Positions 43,704-52,892 are shown, counted from the first letter of the stretch. The stretch: 64,000 nucleotides of DNA from Sphingomonadales bacterium (GCA_027491235.1 JAIXWO010000022.1:558001-622000); one strand, 5' to 3'. The notes: generated by a model from the letters alone, not told the origin. Numbers and translations are program-made.

Positions 43704-44282
43704 ATGAGGATCAGCCTCGTCCTCCGCGAAATTTTGCCCTTTTATGTCCGGTTGATCGTGCTCGCAGCGGTGACGCTCTTTGTTGATCTTGTCTTACACC
43801 TGACGGACACAGTTTGGGTTGGGCGCTATTTAGGGATTGTCGGAGTCTTCCTCATCCTGCTCTCCTTTGGACATTCGCTGCGCAAACGGGGCTACATCAA
43901 AAGTTCAAACCCGATGCGCCTGTTGCGGGTGCATGAAGGCCTGGCATGGGCGGGATCAACATTCATTCTCATCCATGCGGGCGTTCATTTTAATGCCGTC
44001 CTCGCTTGGTTGGCCGTGCTGGCCATGGGCGTGAACATCATCAGTGGCTTGACGGGAAAATATCTCGTTCAGCGGGCGCAGCACTGGATGAAGAAAACAA
44101 GGGCGAACCTTCGGGAAGATGGGTTCGATGAAGCGGCCATAGAACATCAGCTCTTTTGGGATAGCCTTGCTGCCGGCTGGGTTAAAAAGTGGCGGACGAT
44201 CCATCTGCCAATCGCCGCAGCTTTTGGCGTTCTAGCCACGGCGCACATCCTCTCAACCTTCTTGTTCTGGGGGTGGAAATGA
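43704..44282 (+). CDS. Membrane protein, putative b-type cytochrome partner
   Basis: A 192-residue integral membrane protein with about five hydrophobic segments (residues 10-32, 38-56, 79-96, 97-115, 166-188). Histidines lie in or at segment ends (LVLHLTD, FGHSLRK, LRVHEGL, LIHAGVHFN, TIHLPI, ATAHILS), which suits bis-His haem b binding. The loop between segments 4 and 5 is charged (WMKKTRANLREDGFDEAAIEHQ). It overlaps the octaheme cytochrome gene by 4 bases (ATGA), so the two probably form a quinol- or cytochrome-linked electron-transfer pair. Family name uncertain. Confidence 0.7.
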   Translation: MRISLVLREILPFYVRLIVLAAVTLFVDLVLHLTDTVWVGRYLGIVGVFLILLSFGHSLRKRGYIKSSNPMRLLRVHEGLAWAGSTFILIHAGVHFNAVLAWLAVLAMGVNIISGLTGKYLVQRAQHWMKKTRANLREDGFDEAAIEHQLFWDSLAAGWVKKWRTIHLPIAAAFGVLATAHILSTFLFWGWK

Positions 44283-44995
44283 AGCACCCCATTTGGATTG
44301 GCTTGGCGTTGGTGCTGGCAGTGATCATTTATCTGAGCTTCGTGCGCCCGCACGAGATGTTGAGCCCCGGTAATCTCATCCCCGCCCATTCGGCGCTGCA
44401 AACGGACTGTTTTGCCTGCCACGCGCCGCTGCGAGGTGTCGCAGCCGACCGGTGCATCACTTGCCACGCTGTCACAGATATCGGTCTGCGGACGACGAAA
44501 GGGATCAAGGTCACATCAAGCAAAGGCCGTCCTCCATTCCATCAGGCTCTGCTGGAGCCGAACTGCATGGCCTGCCATAGCGACCACACAAAACCGAAGT
44601 TTGTTCGCGCGCGTGCCCTTCGGTTTGACCACAGCCTTTTGAAGGCAGAGGTACGCGCAAACTGTCAATCCTGTCACGTTCCGCCGCGCGATGCCGTGCA
44701 CAAGGCATCAAAACTGGCGTGCTCAACCTGTCACCAGCCTGCGGGATGGAAGCCTGCAACGTTTGATCACAACCGCTTCTTCGCGCTTGATAAAGATCAC
44801 AATACTGCTTGCACTACCTGCCATCTGGGCGGTGATTACAAACGCTACACCTGTTACGGTTGCCATGAACATCAACAGGCCAACATCGTTGCCGCACACC
44901 GTGAAGAAGGCATGATCAACATCGAGAAGTGCGCGCGTTGCCATCGCCGCGCCGAGGGTGAGGGCGAGCGAGAAGGCGAAGGCCGTAAGGATTAG
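44279..44995 (+). CDS. Membrane-anchored octaheme c-type cytochrome
   Basis: A 238-residue protein with an N-terminal membrane anchor (IWIGLALVLAVIIYLSFV) and a periplasmic domain. Eight C-x-x-C-H motifs are present: CFACH, CITCH, CMACH, CQSCH, CSTCH, CTTCH, CYGCH and CARCH. Extra His residues (PFHQALL, FDHSLL, FDHNRF, DKDHN) could be distal ligands, as in class III c3/c7-like cytochromes. The C-terminal tail is rich in Glu, Gly and Arg. The start ATG overlaps the upstream stop. The physiological reaction is unknown. It resembles tetrahaem/octahaem shuttles more than nitrite or hydroxylamine reductases, because the catalytic-haem motif CxxCK is absent. Confidence 0.9.
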   Translation: MKHPIWIGLALVLAVIIYLSFVRPHEMLSPGNLIPAHSALQTDCFACHAPLRGVAADRCITCHAVTDIGLRTTKGIKVTSSKGRPPFHQALLEPNCMACHSDHTKPKFVRARALRFDHSLLKAEVRANCQSCHVPPRDAVHKASKLACSTCHQPAGWKPATFDHNRFFALDKDHNTACTTCHLGGDYKRYTCYGCHEHQQANIVAAHREEGMINIEKCARCHRRAEGEGEREGEGRKD

Positions 44996-45424
44996 TCCAC
45001 TTCTCTGCCTACATTTATGCAGATTGGCCCCGGGCGTCCTTCCAACATACTCCTCAGCCTGCGCGGTTAGCCGCGTTTCATTGACAGCCCTAGCGGTCAC
45101 AATCTTGGTAAGACGCCGTCCAAACTCCGGCTAGCCCGTGCCATCCGAACCGCCGCCTCCTTGAAGTTTTCCGCAGACTTGGTTGGCTTAGTTCGCTCCT
45201 GAATGGGATCTTAAACACGCACATAGTCAAATGCACATTGGCTTCATTATCAAGCCGAACCGGGATCGCCTAGGATAGACTCTGTGCATGCGGCTGGTTA
45301 ACCGATTAAAAGTTGGGGCAATACAACCTATAAAAAATCCGATCTTTAGTAATAATGATCATAATTTATTTATAAATTATGTCCTCAAATTTGGCTAATT
45401 TATCAAAAATTGGAATTTCACGTT
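44996..45424. other. Gene-free stretch turning AT-rich
   Basis: About 430 bases without a supported gene. The first 200 bases have normal composition. From about 45300 the DNA becomes AT-rich (AATAATGATCATAATTTATTTATAAATTATG region), which probably holds the promoter of the small secreted protein. A short minus-strand frame at 45097-45205 looks like a gene remnant but cannot be assigned. Confidence 0.5.
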
Positions 45425-45748
45425 ATGATTAAGAAACTCTCTGCCGCACTAATTGTGATGTCCCTCGCTGTTATAGACCAGTCCGCTTCTGCACAGAAAG
45501 TCGTACCGACTACAACACAGGACGTCACCCTTGCCACAGTGTACCCTATAATGATGTCTACTGGCACACCTGCAGTGAAGTTAACGGACGGGAAGATTTG
45601 GATTTTCAAACAAATGATCGGTATAAAATTGGATGGTAAGGACGTTCTCCCCACTGCCCTGAAGCCGGGTATGAAATGCGTTCTGACCGGTATGCCAGGG
45701 ATCTTTAAGTATCCAACCATCTTGTCGCTGGATTGCAAAACGAGCTAA
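45425..45748 (+). CDS. Small secreted hypothetical protein
   Basis: A 107-residue protein with a signal peptide (MIKKLSAALIVMSLAVIDQS, cleavage near ASA-QKV). The mature part is strand-like (DVTLATVYPIM, IWIFKQMIGIKLDG, CVLTGMPGIF) and ends LSLDCKTS, with two Cys that could form a disulfide. I recognise no family. It is AT-rich relative to its neighbours and followed by the strongest terminator in the window, so it is a single-gene transcript. Confidence 0.65.
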   Translation: MIKKLSAALIVMSLAVIDQSASAQKVVPTTTQDVTLATVYPIMMSTGTPAVKLTDGKIWIFKQMIGIKLDGKDVLPTALKPGMKCVLTGMPGIFKYPTILSLDCKTS

Positions 45749-45759
45749 TCTAAATATTC

Positions 45760-45798
45760 GGCTAGGAGATGCATCGTGCGGTCCTAGCCCCTTTTTTG
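45760..45798 (+). terminator. Rho-independent terminator
   Basis: GGCTAGGA (45760-45767) pairs with TCCTAGCC (45782-45789) around a 14-base loop, followed by a run of six T at 45792-45797. It follows the small secreted protein gene by 11 bases. Confidence 0.9.
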
Positions 45799-45924
45799 TT
45801 ATTGAGCTCTCGGCCAACTTGCGTCGACTGTAACGACTACCTGTCCATCCCGAGCCTTGCACTTGGCAGTTCGGTGAAGTGTCTTGGGTGATGAGATGTT
45901 CGGAAGCGGCATTGGCCTCATCCC

Positions 45925-46671
45925 TTAAAACGGAATGTGTTGTCCATCCCATGCGAACAGACCTCCGGTTTGGGATGCCTCTAACTGATCCAGCACCGCC
46001 AAGAGCGCCGATGCACTAAGGTCCGGAGTGAACAGCTTCGCCTCTGGTACTTTGCCCTGAAAAGGTTGCGAGAGCGGCGTATCTACGGTGCCTGGATGCA
46101 ATGTCACACACACCGCCATCTTGTGCGACCATGCGAGTTCCACGGAGCAGGTTTTGACCAGCATATTCAGGGCAGATTTGGAGGCACGATAAGCATGCCA
46201 TCCGCCCAGCCGGTTGTCAGAAATAGACCCGACGCGGGCAGAGAGCGCCGCAAAGATGGCTTTATCATTCTTGCGGAGTTTGGGCAGCGCGTGCTTGGCG
46301 ATCAAAGCCGGACCGATGGTGTTGATCTGAAATGCGCGGGCCATCGCGTCTGCATCAAGCGCGCGCAGGCTCTTTTCTGGCCGGATATCCGCATCGTGGA
46401 GGAGTCCAGTGGCTACGAAGACCAGATCGAGCGGACCATCGGCCGATGCCTCAGCGACGCACTCTGCGATGGACGCTTCATCCGTGAGGTCGAACCGAAG
46501 GCCCCTCACCTTTCCCGCTGCCGGACTTGCGGTGCGTGCGGCGGCATAGATCGCGCTGCAATTGGGGTCGCCCACCAAAGCCCGTACAAACGCCGCACCG
46601 ATCCCGCCGCTGCTTCCAAAGATGAGCGCGCGGTAGCCGGGCCTGAGGCTGGAAAGCTGACGATCTGCCAC
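45925..46671 (-). CDS. SDR-family oxidoreductase (CsgA/YciK-like)
   Basis: A 248-residue short-chain dehydrogenase. ALIFGSSGGIGAAFVRAL is the nucleotide-binding loop, DLTDEAS the adenine-site acidic residue, FVATG replaces NNAG, and the catalytic Ser-Tyr-Lys are in SARVGSISDNRLGGWHAYRASKSAL. LHPGTVDTPLSQPFQG follows. The type resembles the CsgA-like proteins without a settled substrate. It lies 22 bases downstream of the MDR reductase gene on the same strand. Confidence 0.85.
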   Translation of the reverse strand: MADRQLSSLRPGYRALIFGSSGGIGAAFVRALVGDPNCSAIYAAARTASPAAGKVRGLRFDLTDEASIAECVAEASADGPLDLVFVATGLLHDADIRPEKSLRALDADAMARAFQINTIGPALIAKHALPKLRKNDKAIFAALSARVGSISDNRLGGWHAYRASKSALNMLVKTCSVELAWSHKMAVCVTLHPGTVDTPLSQPFQGKVPEAKLFTPDLSASALLAVLDQLEASQTGGLFAWDGQHIPF

Positions 46672-46693
46672 TGCTCAGGCCCGTTCCCTTGTC

Positions 46694-47701
46694 TTAAATG
46701 TCGACGACGATCTTGCCGAAGTGCGCGTTTGCCGCCTGATGGCGGAACGCATCCCCCAGTTGGGCCAACGGGAAGTGCTTGTCGAGTACAGGCTTGATGC
46801 CGGTCGCATCAATGGCGGCGATCATGTCGAGCTGTTGCTGACGGCTGCCGACCGTTAGGCCGATGACGCGTAATTGCTTTGCCATGAGTGTGGCTGTCAT
46901 GACAGGGCCTGCAAAGCCCGCGAGCACACCGATGAGGGCGACATGACCCATGGGCTTGGCCGCGATCATCGACTGGTCAAGCGTACCGGAACCGCCGACT
47001 TCGACAACATGGTCCACGCCGCGACCGCCCGTTAGGCCGAGAACCACAGCGCCCCATTCCGGTGTTTCTTTATAATTGATGAGATGATCAGCACCCAACG
47101 CCTTCATTCGTTCCAGTTTTTCATTGGAAGAGGATGTTGCAATCACAGTCGCGCCCATGGCTTTGGCAAATTGAAGAGCGAAGACTGAAACCCCGCCCGT
47201 CCCCTGCACAAGCACAGTCGCGCCTGCCTTGATTTGTCCGTCCACGACCAGCGCCCGCCATGCTGTCAGTCCTGCACAGGTGAGCGTCGCGGCTTCCGCT
47301 GCGGAATATCCTTTGGGTACATGGGTGAACCAACTGGTCGGCGCGGTCATGTATTCACGCGCATAGCCGTCAATCCCGTCCCCAGGGACGCGCGTGAAGG
47401 CCGTGGCAGGCGGCGTGCCGTCGAGCCAATCCGGAAAGAAGGTGGAGACGACCATGTCGCCCACGGCATAGTCCGTCACGCCATCACCGATGGCGACAAT
47501 CTCGCCCGCGCCGTCGGACATCGGAATACGACCGTCTGCCGTGGGCAGCATGCCGACAACAACAGCAAAATCATGATAATTCAGCGAGCTTGCCCGGATA
47601 CGAACCTTGATTTCCCCGGGCCCCGGCGCAGGCGCATCCGGCATGTCGACCAAAGCCAAAGAGTCGAGCGACGTGGGCTGTTTGATTTGAATGGCTTTCA
47701 C
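46694..47701 (-). CDS. MDR-family NAD(P)-dependent quinone reductase/alcohol dehydrogenase
   Basis: A 335-residue medium-chain reductase. KAIQIKQPTSLDSLALVDMP starts a GroES-like domain with RASSLNYHDFAVVVG. The Rossmann domain has VLVQGTGGVSVFALQFAKAMGA and VVEVGGSGTLDQS. Structural-zinc Cys are lacking, so it is closer to zinc-free quinone oxidoreductases. GTG at 47701 with AGGAGAG upstream is the start; the open frame running on upstream overlaps the divergent amidohydrolase and is not coding. The substrate is unknown. Confidence 0.88.
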   Translation of the reverse strand: MKAIQIKQPTSLDSLALVDMPDAPAPGPGEIKVRIRASSLNYHDFAVVVGMLPTADGRIPMSDGAGEIVAIGDGVTDYAVGDMVVSTFFPDWLDGTPPATAFTRVPGDGIDGYAREYMTAPTSWFTHVPKGYSAAEAATLTCAGLTAWRALVVDGQIKAGATVLVQGTGGVSVFALQFAKAMGATVIATSSSNEKLERMKALGADHLINYKETPEWGAVVLGLTGGRGVDHVVEVGGSGTLDQSMIAAKPMGHVALIGVLAGFAGPVMTATLMAKQLRVIGLTVGSRQQQLDMIAAIDATGIKPVLDKHFPLAQLGDAFRHQAANAHFGKIVVDI

Positions 47702-47736
47702 TTGTGTCTCTCCTGAAGAATCATGGCCGTTTCGGC

Positions 47737-47752
47737 TTGACGTGAACGTCAC
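47737..47752. promoter_or_regulatory. ACGT-NN-ACGT palindrome between divergent genes
   Basis: TGACGT-GA-ACGTCA (47738-47751) preceded by T, giving TTGACG as a possible -35. The core ACGTNNACGT is the same as in the MerR operator at 17047-17064. It lies 36 bases upstream of the MDR reductase start and 65 bases upstream of the amidohydrolase start. It may bind the same MerR protein or a relative. Confidence 0.4.
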
Positions 47753-47815
47753 CCGGGTCAAAGTGCAAGGATAAAGCGCAGATGCAAACGCACGCACAAT
47801 GAAACTGGAGTGGAT

Positions 47816-49531
47816 ATGGCGGCCGAATTTGATCTTGTTATCCGCGGTGGGACTGTCGTCGACGGGACGGGCGGCGCCCTGCAGGAGGCAGACATCGCCA
47901 TCTCCGGTGGCAAAATTGCCGCCATTGGCCAATTTGCGGGATCTGGCGCGGAAGAAATCGACGCGCGCGGCCGCATCGTCACCCCCGGTTTTGTGGATGT
48001 GCACACCCATTATGACGGTCAGGCGATTTGGGCGGAAGAAATGTCCCCATCGTCCTCGCATGGCGTGACGACCGCTGTGATGGGGAATTGCGGCGTCGGC
48101 TTTGCCCCCTGTCGCCAAGAAGACCACGACATGTTGATCAACGTGATGGAAGGCGTCGAAGACATTCCCGGCGTCGTCATGGCTGAGGGTCTGCCTTGGA
48201 ATTGGGAGACATTCCCCGAATATCTGGATGTTGTAGCGGCGGGGAAGCGCGACATTGATGTGGCAGCTTATCTCCCCCACTCCCCATTGCGGGTTTATGC
48301 CATGGGCGAACGCGGCGCGCGGCGGGAGCCTGCGACCAGTGAAGATCTTGCGCGGATGCGGCAGTTGTCGCGCGAAGCGATGCAGGCTGGAGCACTCGGT
48401 TTTGCCACATCGCGCCTGTCGATCCACAAGACCGCCGATGGCGGCAGCATTCCGACATTTCAGGCGGATGTTGATGAACTGCGTGAAATCTGCGCCGGCA
48501 TGGCCGATGCGGGCACCGGGACACTCCAGATCGTGCTCGACGCCTTTGTCGGGTGGGATAAGGAATATCCCATCATTGATGATCTGATGCGCTCTTCAGG
48601 ACGTCCGGCAACCTTCACGCTCGCTTCGGGAAATGAAGGGCCACCGCGTTGGCGGGGCGTGCTTGATATGATGGCGCAATCAAAGGCGCATGGCGGCCAG
48701 GTGACAGCGCAGATCATGCCGCGCCCCATTGGCCTGATCGGCGGGTTGGAGCTTTCGGTTCATCCATTCATCATGTGCCCGAGCTGGCAGAAGATCGCCG
48801 CTCTCCCGCTCGACCAGAAGGTGGCCGCGATGCGGGACCCTGAACTTCGCCGCGCGCTCCTGTCCGAGACGCCGGAGCCGGGCCATCCCTTCAATGCGCT
48901 CGCCCGCAATTGGAAGTGGATGTACGCCCTCGACAATCCGCCCAACTATGCGCCGCCACCAGAAGCAAGCTTTGCGGCGATTGCGGAGGCCCGCGGCGTT
49001 TCCCCTGAAGAAGTCATTTATGACCGCTTTCTGGACACAGACGGCAAGGGCTTTTTCCTGGCCGCGCTTGGCAATTATGAGAACGGAAAGCTGGATTCCG
49101 CGCATGAAATGCTCGTCCATCCTGATTGCGTTCCGGCACTGGGAGATGGCGGTGCGCATTACGGCGCAATTTGCGATGCCAGCTATTCGACCTTCCTCCT
49201 GACCCATTGGGTTCGCGACGGTGTGGACAACAAGATCGGCCTTGCCGATGCGGTGCACATGCTCTCCGCAAAGGCGGCGCGCGCGGTTGGCCTCAATGAC
49301 CGGGGTGTACTCCGGGTTGGGGCCAAGGCGGACGTGAACGTCATCAATCTTGATGCCCTCACCCTGCATCTGCCGGAGATTGTCCATGATCTGCCCGCCG
49401 GTGGACGGCGATTGGACCAAAAGGCCACAGGCTATGAGGCGACGATCGTTTCCGGGGCTATCATCCGGCGGCATGACCAGTCGACGGGGGCCCGCCCCGG
49501 CGCGCTCGTTCGCGGCGCACAAGCAGCATAA
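47816..49531 (+). CDS. Amidohydrolase, D-aminoacylase-like
   Basis: A 571-residue metal hydrolase of the N-acyl-D-amino-acid deacylase type. The N-terminus [16 protein letters not shown], the metal site VHTHYDGQ near residue 67, [11 protein letters not shown] with the bridging Cys, and the C-terminal [15 protein letters not shown] with the catalytic Asp are present. ATG 47816 is preceded by GGAG; a GTG at 47810 is possible. As first gene of a run with a CoA-transferase and an APH-like kinase, the true substrate may be an amide or lactam of a xenobiotic rather than a D-amino acid. That is inference. Confidence 0.9.
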   Translation: MAAEFDLVIRGGTVVDGTGGALQEADIAISGGKIAAIGQFAGSGAEEIDARGRIVTPGFVDVHTHYDGQAIWAEEMSPSSSHGVTTAVMGNCGVGFAPCRQEDHDMLINVMEGVEDIPGVVMAEGLPWNWETFPEYLDVVAAGKRDIDVAAYLPHSPLRVYAMGERGARREPATSEDLARMRQLSREAMQAGALGFATSRLSIHKTADGGSIPTFQADVDELREICAGMADAGTGTLQIVLDAFVGWDKEYPIIDDLMRSSGRPATFTLASGNEGPPRWRGVLDMMAQSKAHGGQVTAQIMPRPIGLIGGLELSVHPFIMCPSWQKIAALPLDQKVAAMRDPELRRALLSETPEPGHPFNALARNWKWMYALDNPPNYAPPPEASFAAIAEARGVSPEEVIYDRFLDTDGKGFFLAALGNYENGKLDSAHEMLVHPDCVPALGDGGAHYGAICDASYSTFLLTHWVRDGVDNKIGLADAVHMLSAKAARAVGLNDRGVLRVGAKADVNVINLDALTLHLPEIVHDLPAGGRRLDQKATGYEATIVSGAIIRRHDQSTGARPGALVRGAQAA

Positions 49532-49566
49532 ACTAAGTTCAATAAGACAACGGGACGGCTAACTTC

Positions 49567-50715
49567 ATGAAGATGCTTGAAGGCATTCGCATCATTGATC
49601 TGACCACGGTCATCTTCGGCCCTTACGCCACGCAGATGCTCGCGGACCTTGGGGCTGAGGTCATCAAGATTGAAAGCCCGACCGGCGATACGCCGCGCTA
49701 TATGGGCGGGTTCAAGAAAACGCCCTATATGGGCGGCACGCATATGACGGTGAACCGGGGCAAGAAGTCCGTCGTGCTCGATCTCAAGAGGCCCGAAGAT
49801 GCAGAGGTTTTGCGTAAGCTGATCTCCACCGCGGACGTCTTCGTCCATAATGTGCGGGCAAAAGCAATTGGGCGGCTTGGCTTTGGCTATGCGGATGTGA
49901 AGGCGATGAAGCCTGATATCATCTACGCCCATTTCGCTGGCTTCAGTCAGGATGGGCCTTGGGCCGATTGGCCAGCCTATGACGATGTTATTCAGGCGGC
50001 GACGGGCACAGCGTCGCTTTTGCCCAAGGTCGATGGAAATCCCTCGCCCCGCTATTTCCCCTCGCTCATCGCTGACAAGGTTTCCGGCACATATGGTGCG
50101 CAGGCCTTGCTCGTCGCGCTCGTCCACAAATTGCGGACCGGCGAAGGCCAGCATGTCGAAGTGCCGATGCTTGATTGCTTCGCCAACTTCATGCTGACGG
50201 AGCATTTGCAGGATCAGGTCTTTGAGCCGCCGCTCGGCCCACCCGGTTATCCGCGCCAGCTTGATCCCAACCGGCAACCCTTCCCCACCAAGGACGGGCA
50301 TCTCGTCATCGTGCCTTACACTGATGCGAAGATTATCAAGCTGTTTGAGTTGATGGGTGATTCCGATTTCCTCGCGAACGAACCGTTCAACACACCCATG
50401 GGCCGGTTCCAGAATATGACGCCCATCTATGGGCGCATTGGTGAACTGACCCCGCAGAAAACGACTGCCGAATGGCTGGAGATCCTGACGGCGAACGATT
50501 TCCCCGTCATGCCCGTCGCAGATCTGGGCGATGTCATTCACAATGAACATCTCGTGGCCACAGGCTTCTTCCAGATGGCCGAACACCCGACCGAAGGCAC
50601 GATCCGCCAGATGTCGCCCCCCGTTCGTTATTCAGCCGACAAAGATCGGCCCATCGGCTTTGCGCCAACGCTTGGCCAACACACAGATGAGATCAAGAGA
50701 GAGGTTCAAGGCTGA
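49567..50715 (+). CDS. Class III CoA-transferase (CaiB/BaiF family)
   Basis: A 382-residue enzyme moving CoA between carboxylic acids. The family pattern is clear: IRIIDLTTVIFGPYATQMLADLGAEVIKIE, then NRGKKSVVLDLKRPE, VFVHNVRAKAIGRLG, and the catalytic Asp in VEVPMLDCFANFML near residue 202. It follows the amidohydrolase by 35 bases and shares one base with the next gene. It probably activates the acid released by the amidohydrolase; this is inferred from position. Confidence 0.93.
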   Translation: MKMLEGIRIIDLTTVIFGPYATQMLADLGAEVIKIESPTGDTPRYMGGFKKTPYMGGTHMTVNRGKKSVVLDLKRPEDAEVLRKLISTADVFVHNVRAKAIGRLGFGYADVKAMKPDIIYAHFAGFSQDGPWADWPAYDDVIQAATGTASLLPKVDGNPSPRYFPSLIADKVSGTYGAQALLVALVHKLRTGEGQHVEVPMLDCFANFMLTEHLQDQVFEPPLGPPGYPRQLDPNRQPFPTKDGHLVIVPYTDAKIIKLFELMGDSDFLANEPFNTPMGRFQNMTPIYGRIGELTPQKTTAEWLEILTANDFPVMPVADLGDVIHNEHLVATGFFQMAEHPTEGTIRQMSPPVRYSADKDRPIGFAPTLGQHTDEIKREVQG

Positions 50716-51809
50716 TGCTGACCAAGGGCGACGAATATCCGATTCACCAGACCCCGGAACCCATCGCTTATTCGGGCACGGACAGGAATTTTTACGACCG
50801 TTATTTCTTCAACGGTTACAAGGACGATGGCAGCGATTTCTTCGCGATTGCCTTTGGGGTCTATCCGCATCTGAACGTTGCGGACGCGCACTTTTCCTGC
50901 ATCCGGGGGGATACGCAGCACTGTATCCACGCATCCCGGCTTCTCAACATGGAGCGGATGGATCTGACCGTCGGTCCGATCACGATTGAGATTGTCGAGC
51001 CGCTCAAATCGCTGCGCGTCATCGTCGATAATCATGAGGGGATTTCAGCGGACCTGACCTTCACAGGACGCGCCTTCCCGCTTGAGGAACCACGTTTCAT
51101 CCGTCGCATCGGGCCGCGCACCTTCATGGACTATACCCGCCTCACCCAGAACGGGCATTGGCAGGGCTGGATCGAAGTTGATGGCGTCCGTCATGACGTC
51201 AGTGGTGCCGTCGGCACGCGAGACCGCAGCTGGGGCATCCGCCCCGTCGGCGCCAGCGATCCGCAACCGACCGTGCCGCAGGTCATCCCCCAATTCTATT
51301 GGCTGTGGAGCCCGGTAAATTTTGACGACGGTGCGCTCTATTTCCACGTGAATGATGACGCGCACGGCCGCCCCTGGAACACGCGGGCGGTCTGGTGCCC
51401 CGATGGCGCCAGCGCGCATGAGATGGTTGAGAGCGAAGCCTGCAAGATGACGACCGTGCTCAAGCCCGGTTGGCGACATGCAGCGTCGGCCGAGATGACG
51501 GCAGAACTGCCCGATGGCCGGACGATCTCGGCATCCTTTGAACCCGGAACCCCCTTCCTCATGCGCGGCATCGGATATGGCCACCCTGAATGGACACATG
51601 GCGGCTGGAAGGGTGAACTCGCCGTTGCCCGCGAAGATATCGACCTGTCAGCGATTGAGGCAGGCCGCGCCGATCATCTCCACATTCAGGCGATCTCACG
51701 CGTCACAATGACGATTGGTAATGAGGAACGTCGCGGCACCGGCATCCTCGAACAGCTCATCCTCGGCGCTTATGAGCCGCTCGGACTGAAGAGCATCTTC
51801 AATGACTGA
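50715..51809 (+). CDS. Unknown beta-rich protein (DUF7064/7065-like)
   Basis: A 364-residue soluble protein. The first half has repeated strand patterns (FFAIAFGVYPHLNVADAHFS, ITIEIVEPLKSLRVIV, ISADLTFTGRAFP). The stretch VGTRDRSWGIRPVG then QFYWLWSPVNFDDGALYFHVN recalls AttH/CrtC-like lipocalin-type proteins and unnamed domains common in sphingomonads and actinobacteria beside acyl-CoA genes. No catalytic motif is certain. It starts on the CoA-transferase stop (TGATG) and overlaps the phosphotransferase by 8 bases, so it belongs to that unit. Confidence 0.6.
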   Translation: MLTKGDEYPIHQTPEPIAYSGTDRNFYDRYFFNGYKDDGSDFFAIAFGVYPHLNVADAHFSCIRGDTQHCIHASRLLNMERMDLTVGPITIEIVEPLKSLRVIVDNHEGISADLTFTGRAFPLEEPRFIRRIGPRTFMDYTRLTQNGHWQGWIEVDGVRHDVSGAVGTRDRSWGIRPVGASDPQPTVPQVIPQFYWLWSPVNFDDGALYFHVNDDAHGRPWNTRAVWCPDGASAHEMVESEACKMTTVLKPGWRHAASAEMTAELPDGRTISASFEPGTPFLMRGIGYGHPEWTHGGWKGELAVAREDIDLSAIEAGRADHLHIQAISRVTMTIGNEERRGTGILEQLILGAYEPLGLKSIFND

Positions 51810-52878
51810 GGCGGTCCCGACCCTCGCCGAAATGACGCCCGAATGGCTGACGCAGCGGCTGCAAGAGAACGGCTTTGACGCGACTGTTTCTGCGGTGGAG
51901 ACTGGGCCTATCGGCACCGGTCAGGTCGGTGCGACATATCGACTGAAGCTCACTTATGCGGGCGACCCGAAAGGTGCGCCGCCAACGTTGGTGGCCAAGC
52001 TGCCGTCCAACGACCCCTTGAGCAAAGCGACCGGCAAGTCGCACATGACCTATATCCGCGAGAGCCGCTTCTACCAGCTGTTCGCGGGCAAACGACCGAT
52101 GGCAGTGCCCAATCATCTGTTCATCGCCTTTGATGACGAGAGCCATGATTTCGCTTTGCTGATGCATGATCTGCCGCACCATGTGCAGGGCAATCAGTTG
52201 CTCGTGCCGACACGATCTGAAGCGGAACTGGCGATGGATGCCGCCGCCAGCATCCATGCGGGTTGGTGGGGTGACCCGATGCTCGACACACATGACTGGT
52301 TGAACGGGACCAAGGCTGTGCCACCGCAGATCGACGGCGAGGCGCTTTATACAGCGTTCTGGCCCGCATTCTGCGATCGTTATGGCGACCGCGTCACAGA
52401 CGCGATGAAGACGGTGGGTGAGGCCTATTACGGCAATATCCAGCGCTGGTCAGACAGCCGAGATGGGCCGCGCTGCCTCACGCACAATGATTTCCGGCCT
52501 GATAACATGCTCTACTGTCCTGACGATGCAATCAAGCCGATCATCATTGTCGATTGGCAGACTGTGGGCGTCGGTAGCGGCGCTGGCGACATTGCCTATT
52601 ACCTCGGCACAGCCATGGATCCAGCGACGCGTAAGATTGAGGAGCGCGGCCTTCTCGACCGCTACAGCGAAGGGTTAGATCGGTTCGGCGTGCCAGCCTC
52701 AGATTTGGCGGATCAGTGGCACGCCTATCGCGCTGCATCCTTCGCGGGAATGATGATGGGCGTCACCGCGTCGATGGTGGTTGTGCAGACGGATCGTGGA
52801 GACTCCATGTTCCTCGCCATGGCCGAACGCTCGGCCCACATGGTGCTCGACCATGCAGAGGTGGCGCTCAGCTTTTAG
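51802..52878 (+). CDS. Aminoglycoside-phosphotransferase/EcKinase-like kinase
   Basis: A 358-residue protein-kinase-like phosphotransferase. IGTGQVGATYRLKLTY is the nucleotide loop, PPTLVAKLPSND holds the Lys, the catalytic loop is CLTHNDFRPDNMLY (H-N-D-x-x-x-x-N) near residue 232, and the metal Asp follows in IIIVDWQTVGVGSG. Small-molecule kinases of this type act on sterols, carnitine-like acids or acyl-CoA route intermediates. The substrate is unknown but probably the one handled by the upstream genes. It overlaps the unknown gene by 8 bases. Confidence 0.85.
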   Translation: MTEAVPTLAEMTPEWLTQRLQENGFDATVSAVETGPIGTGQVGATYRLKLTYAGDPKGAPPTLVAKLPSNDPLSKATGKSHMTYIRESRFYQLFAGKRPMAVPNHLFIAFDDESHDFALLMHDLPHHVQGNQLLVPTRSEAELAMDAAASIHAGWWGDPMLDTHDWLNGTKAVPPQIDGEALYTAFWPAFCDRYGDRVTDAMKTVGEAYYGNIQRWSDSRDGPRCLTHNDFRPDNMLYCPDDAIKPIIIVDWQTVGVGSGAGDIAYYLGTAMDPATRKIEERGLLDRYSEGLDRFGVPASDLADQWHAYRAASFAGMMMGVTASMVVVQTDRGDSMFLAMAERSAHMVLDHAEVALSF

Positions 52879-52892
52879 CCAAGGGACCTAGT

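Noticed and set aside
44723-45100. Membrane-like minus-strand frame opposite the octaheme cytochrome
   Set aside because: The hydrophobic stretch is the reverse reading of the Cys/His-rich coding strand; eight CxxCH motifs decide for the plus strand.
45097-45205. Short minus-strand frame (ERTKPTKSAENFKEAAVRMA) resembling the tail of a small protein or transposase
   Set aside because: No start codon in frame, no confident family; at best a gene remnant.
42247-45798. Extending the mobile element to include the cytochrome module and small secreted protein
   Set aside because: The 15-bp attR repeat and right arm sites end the element at 42246; no further copy of the core was seen to the right.
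46694-48427. 577-codon minus-strand frame extending the MDR reductase upstream
   Set aside because: The first 242 codons are antisense to the amidohydrolase start and do not match any family; the reductase begins at GTG 47701.
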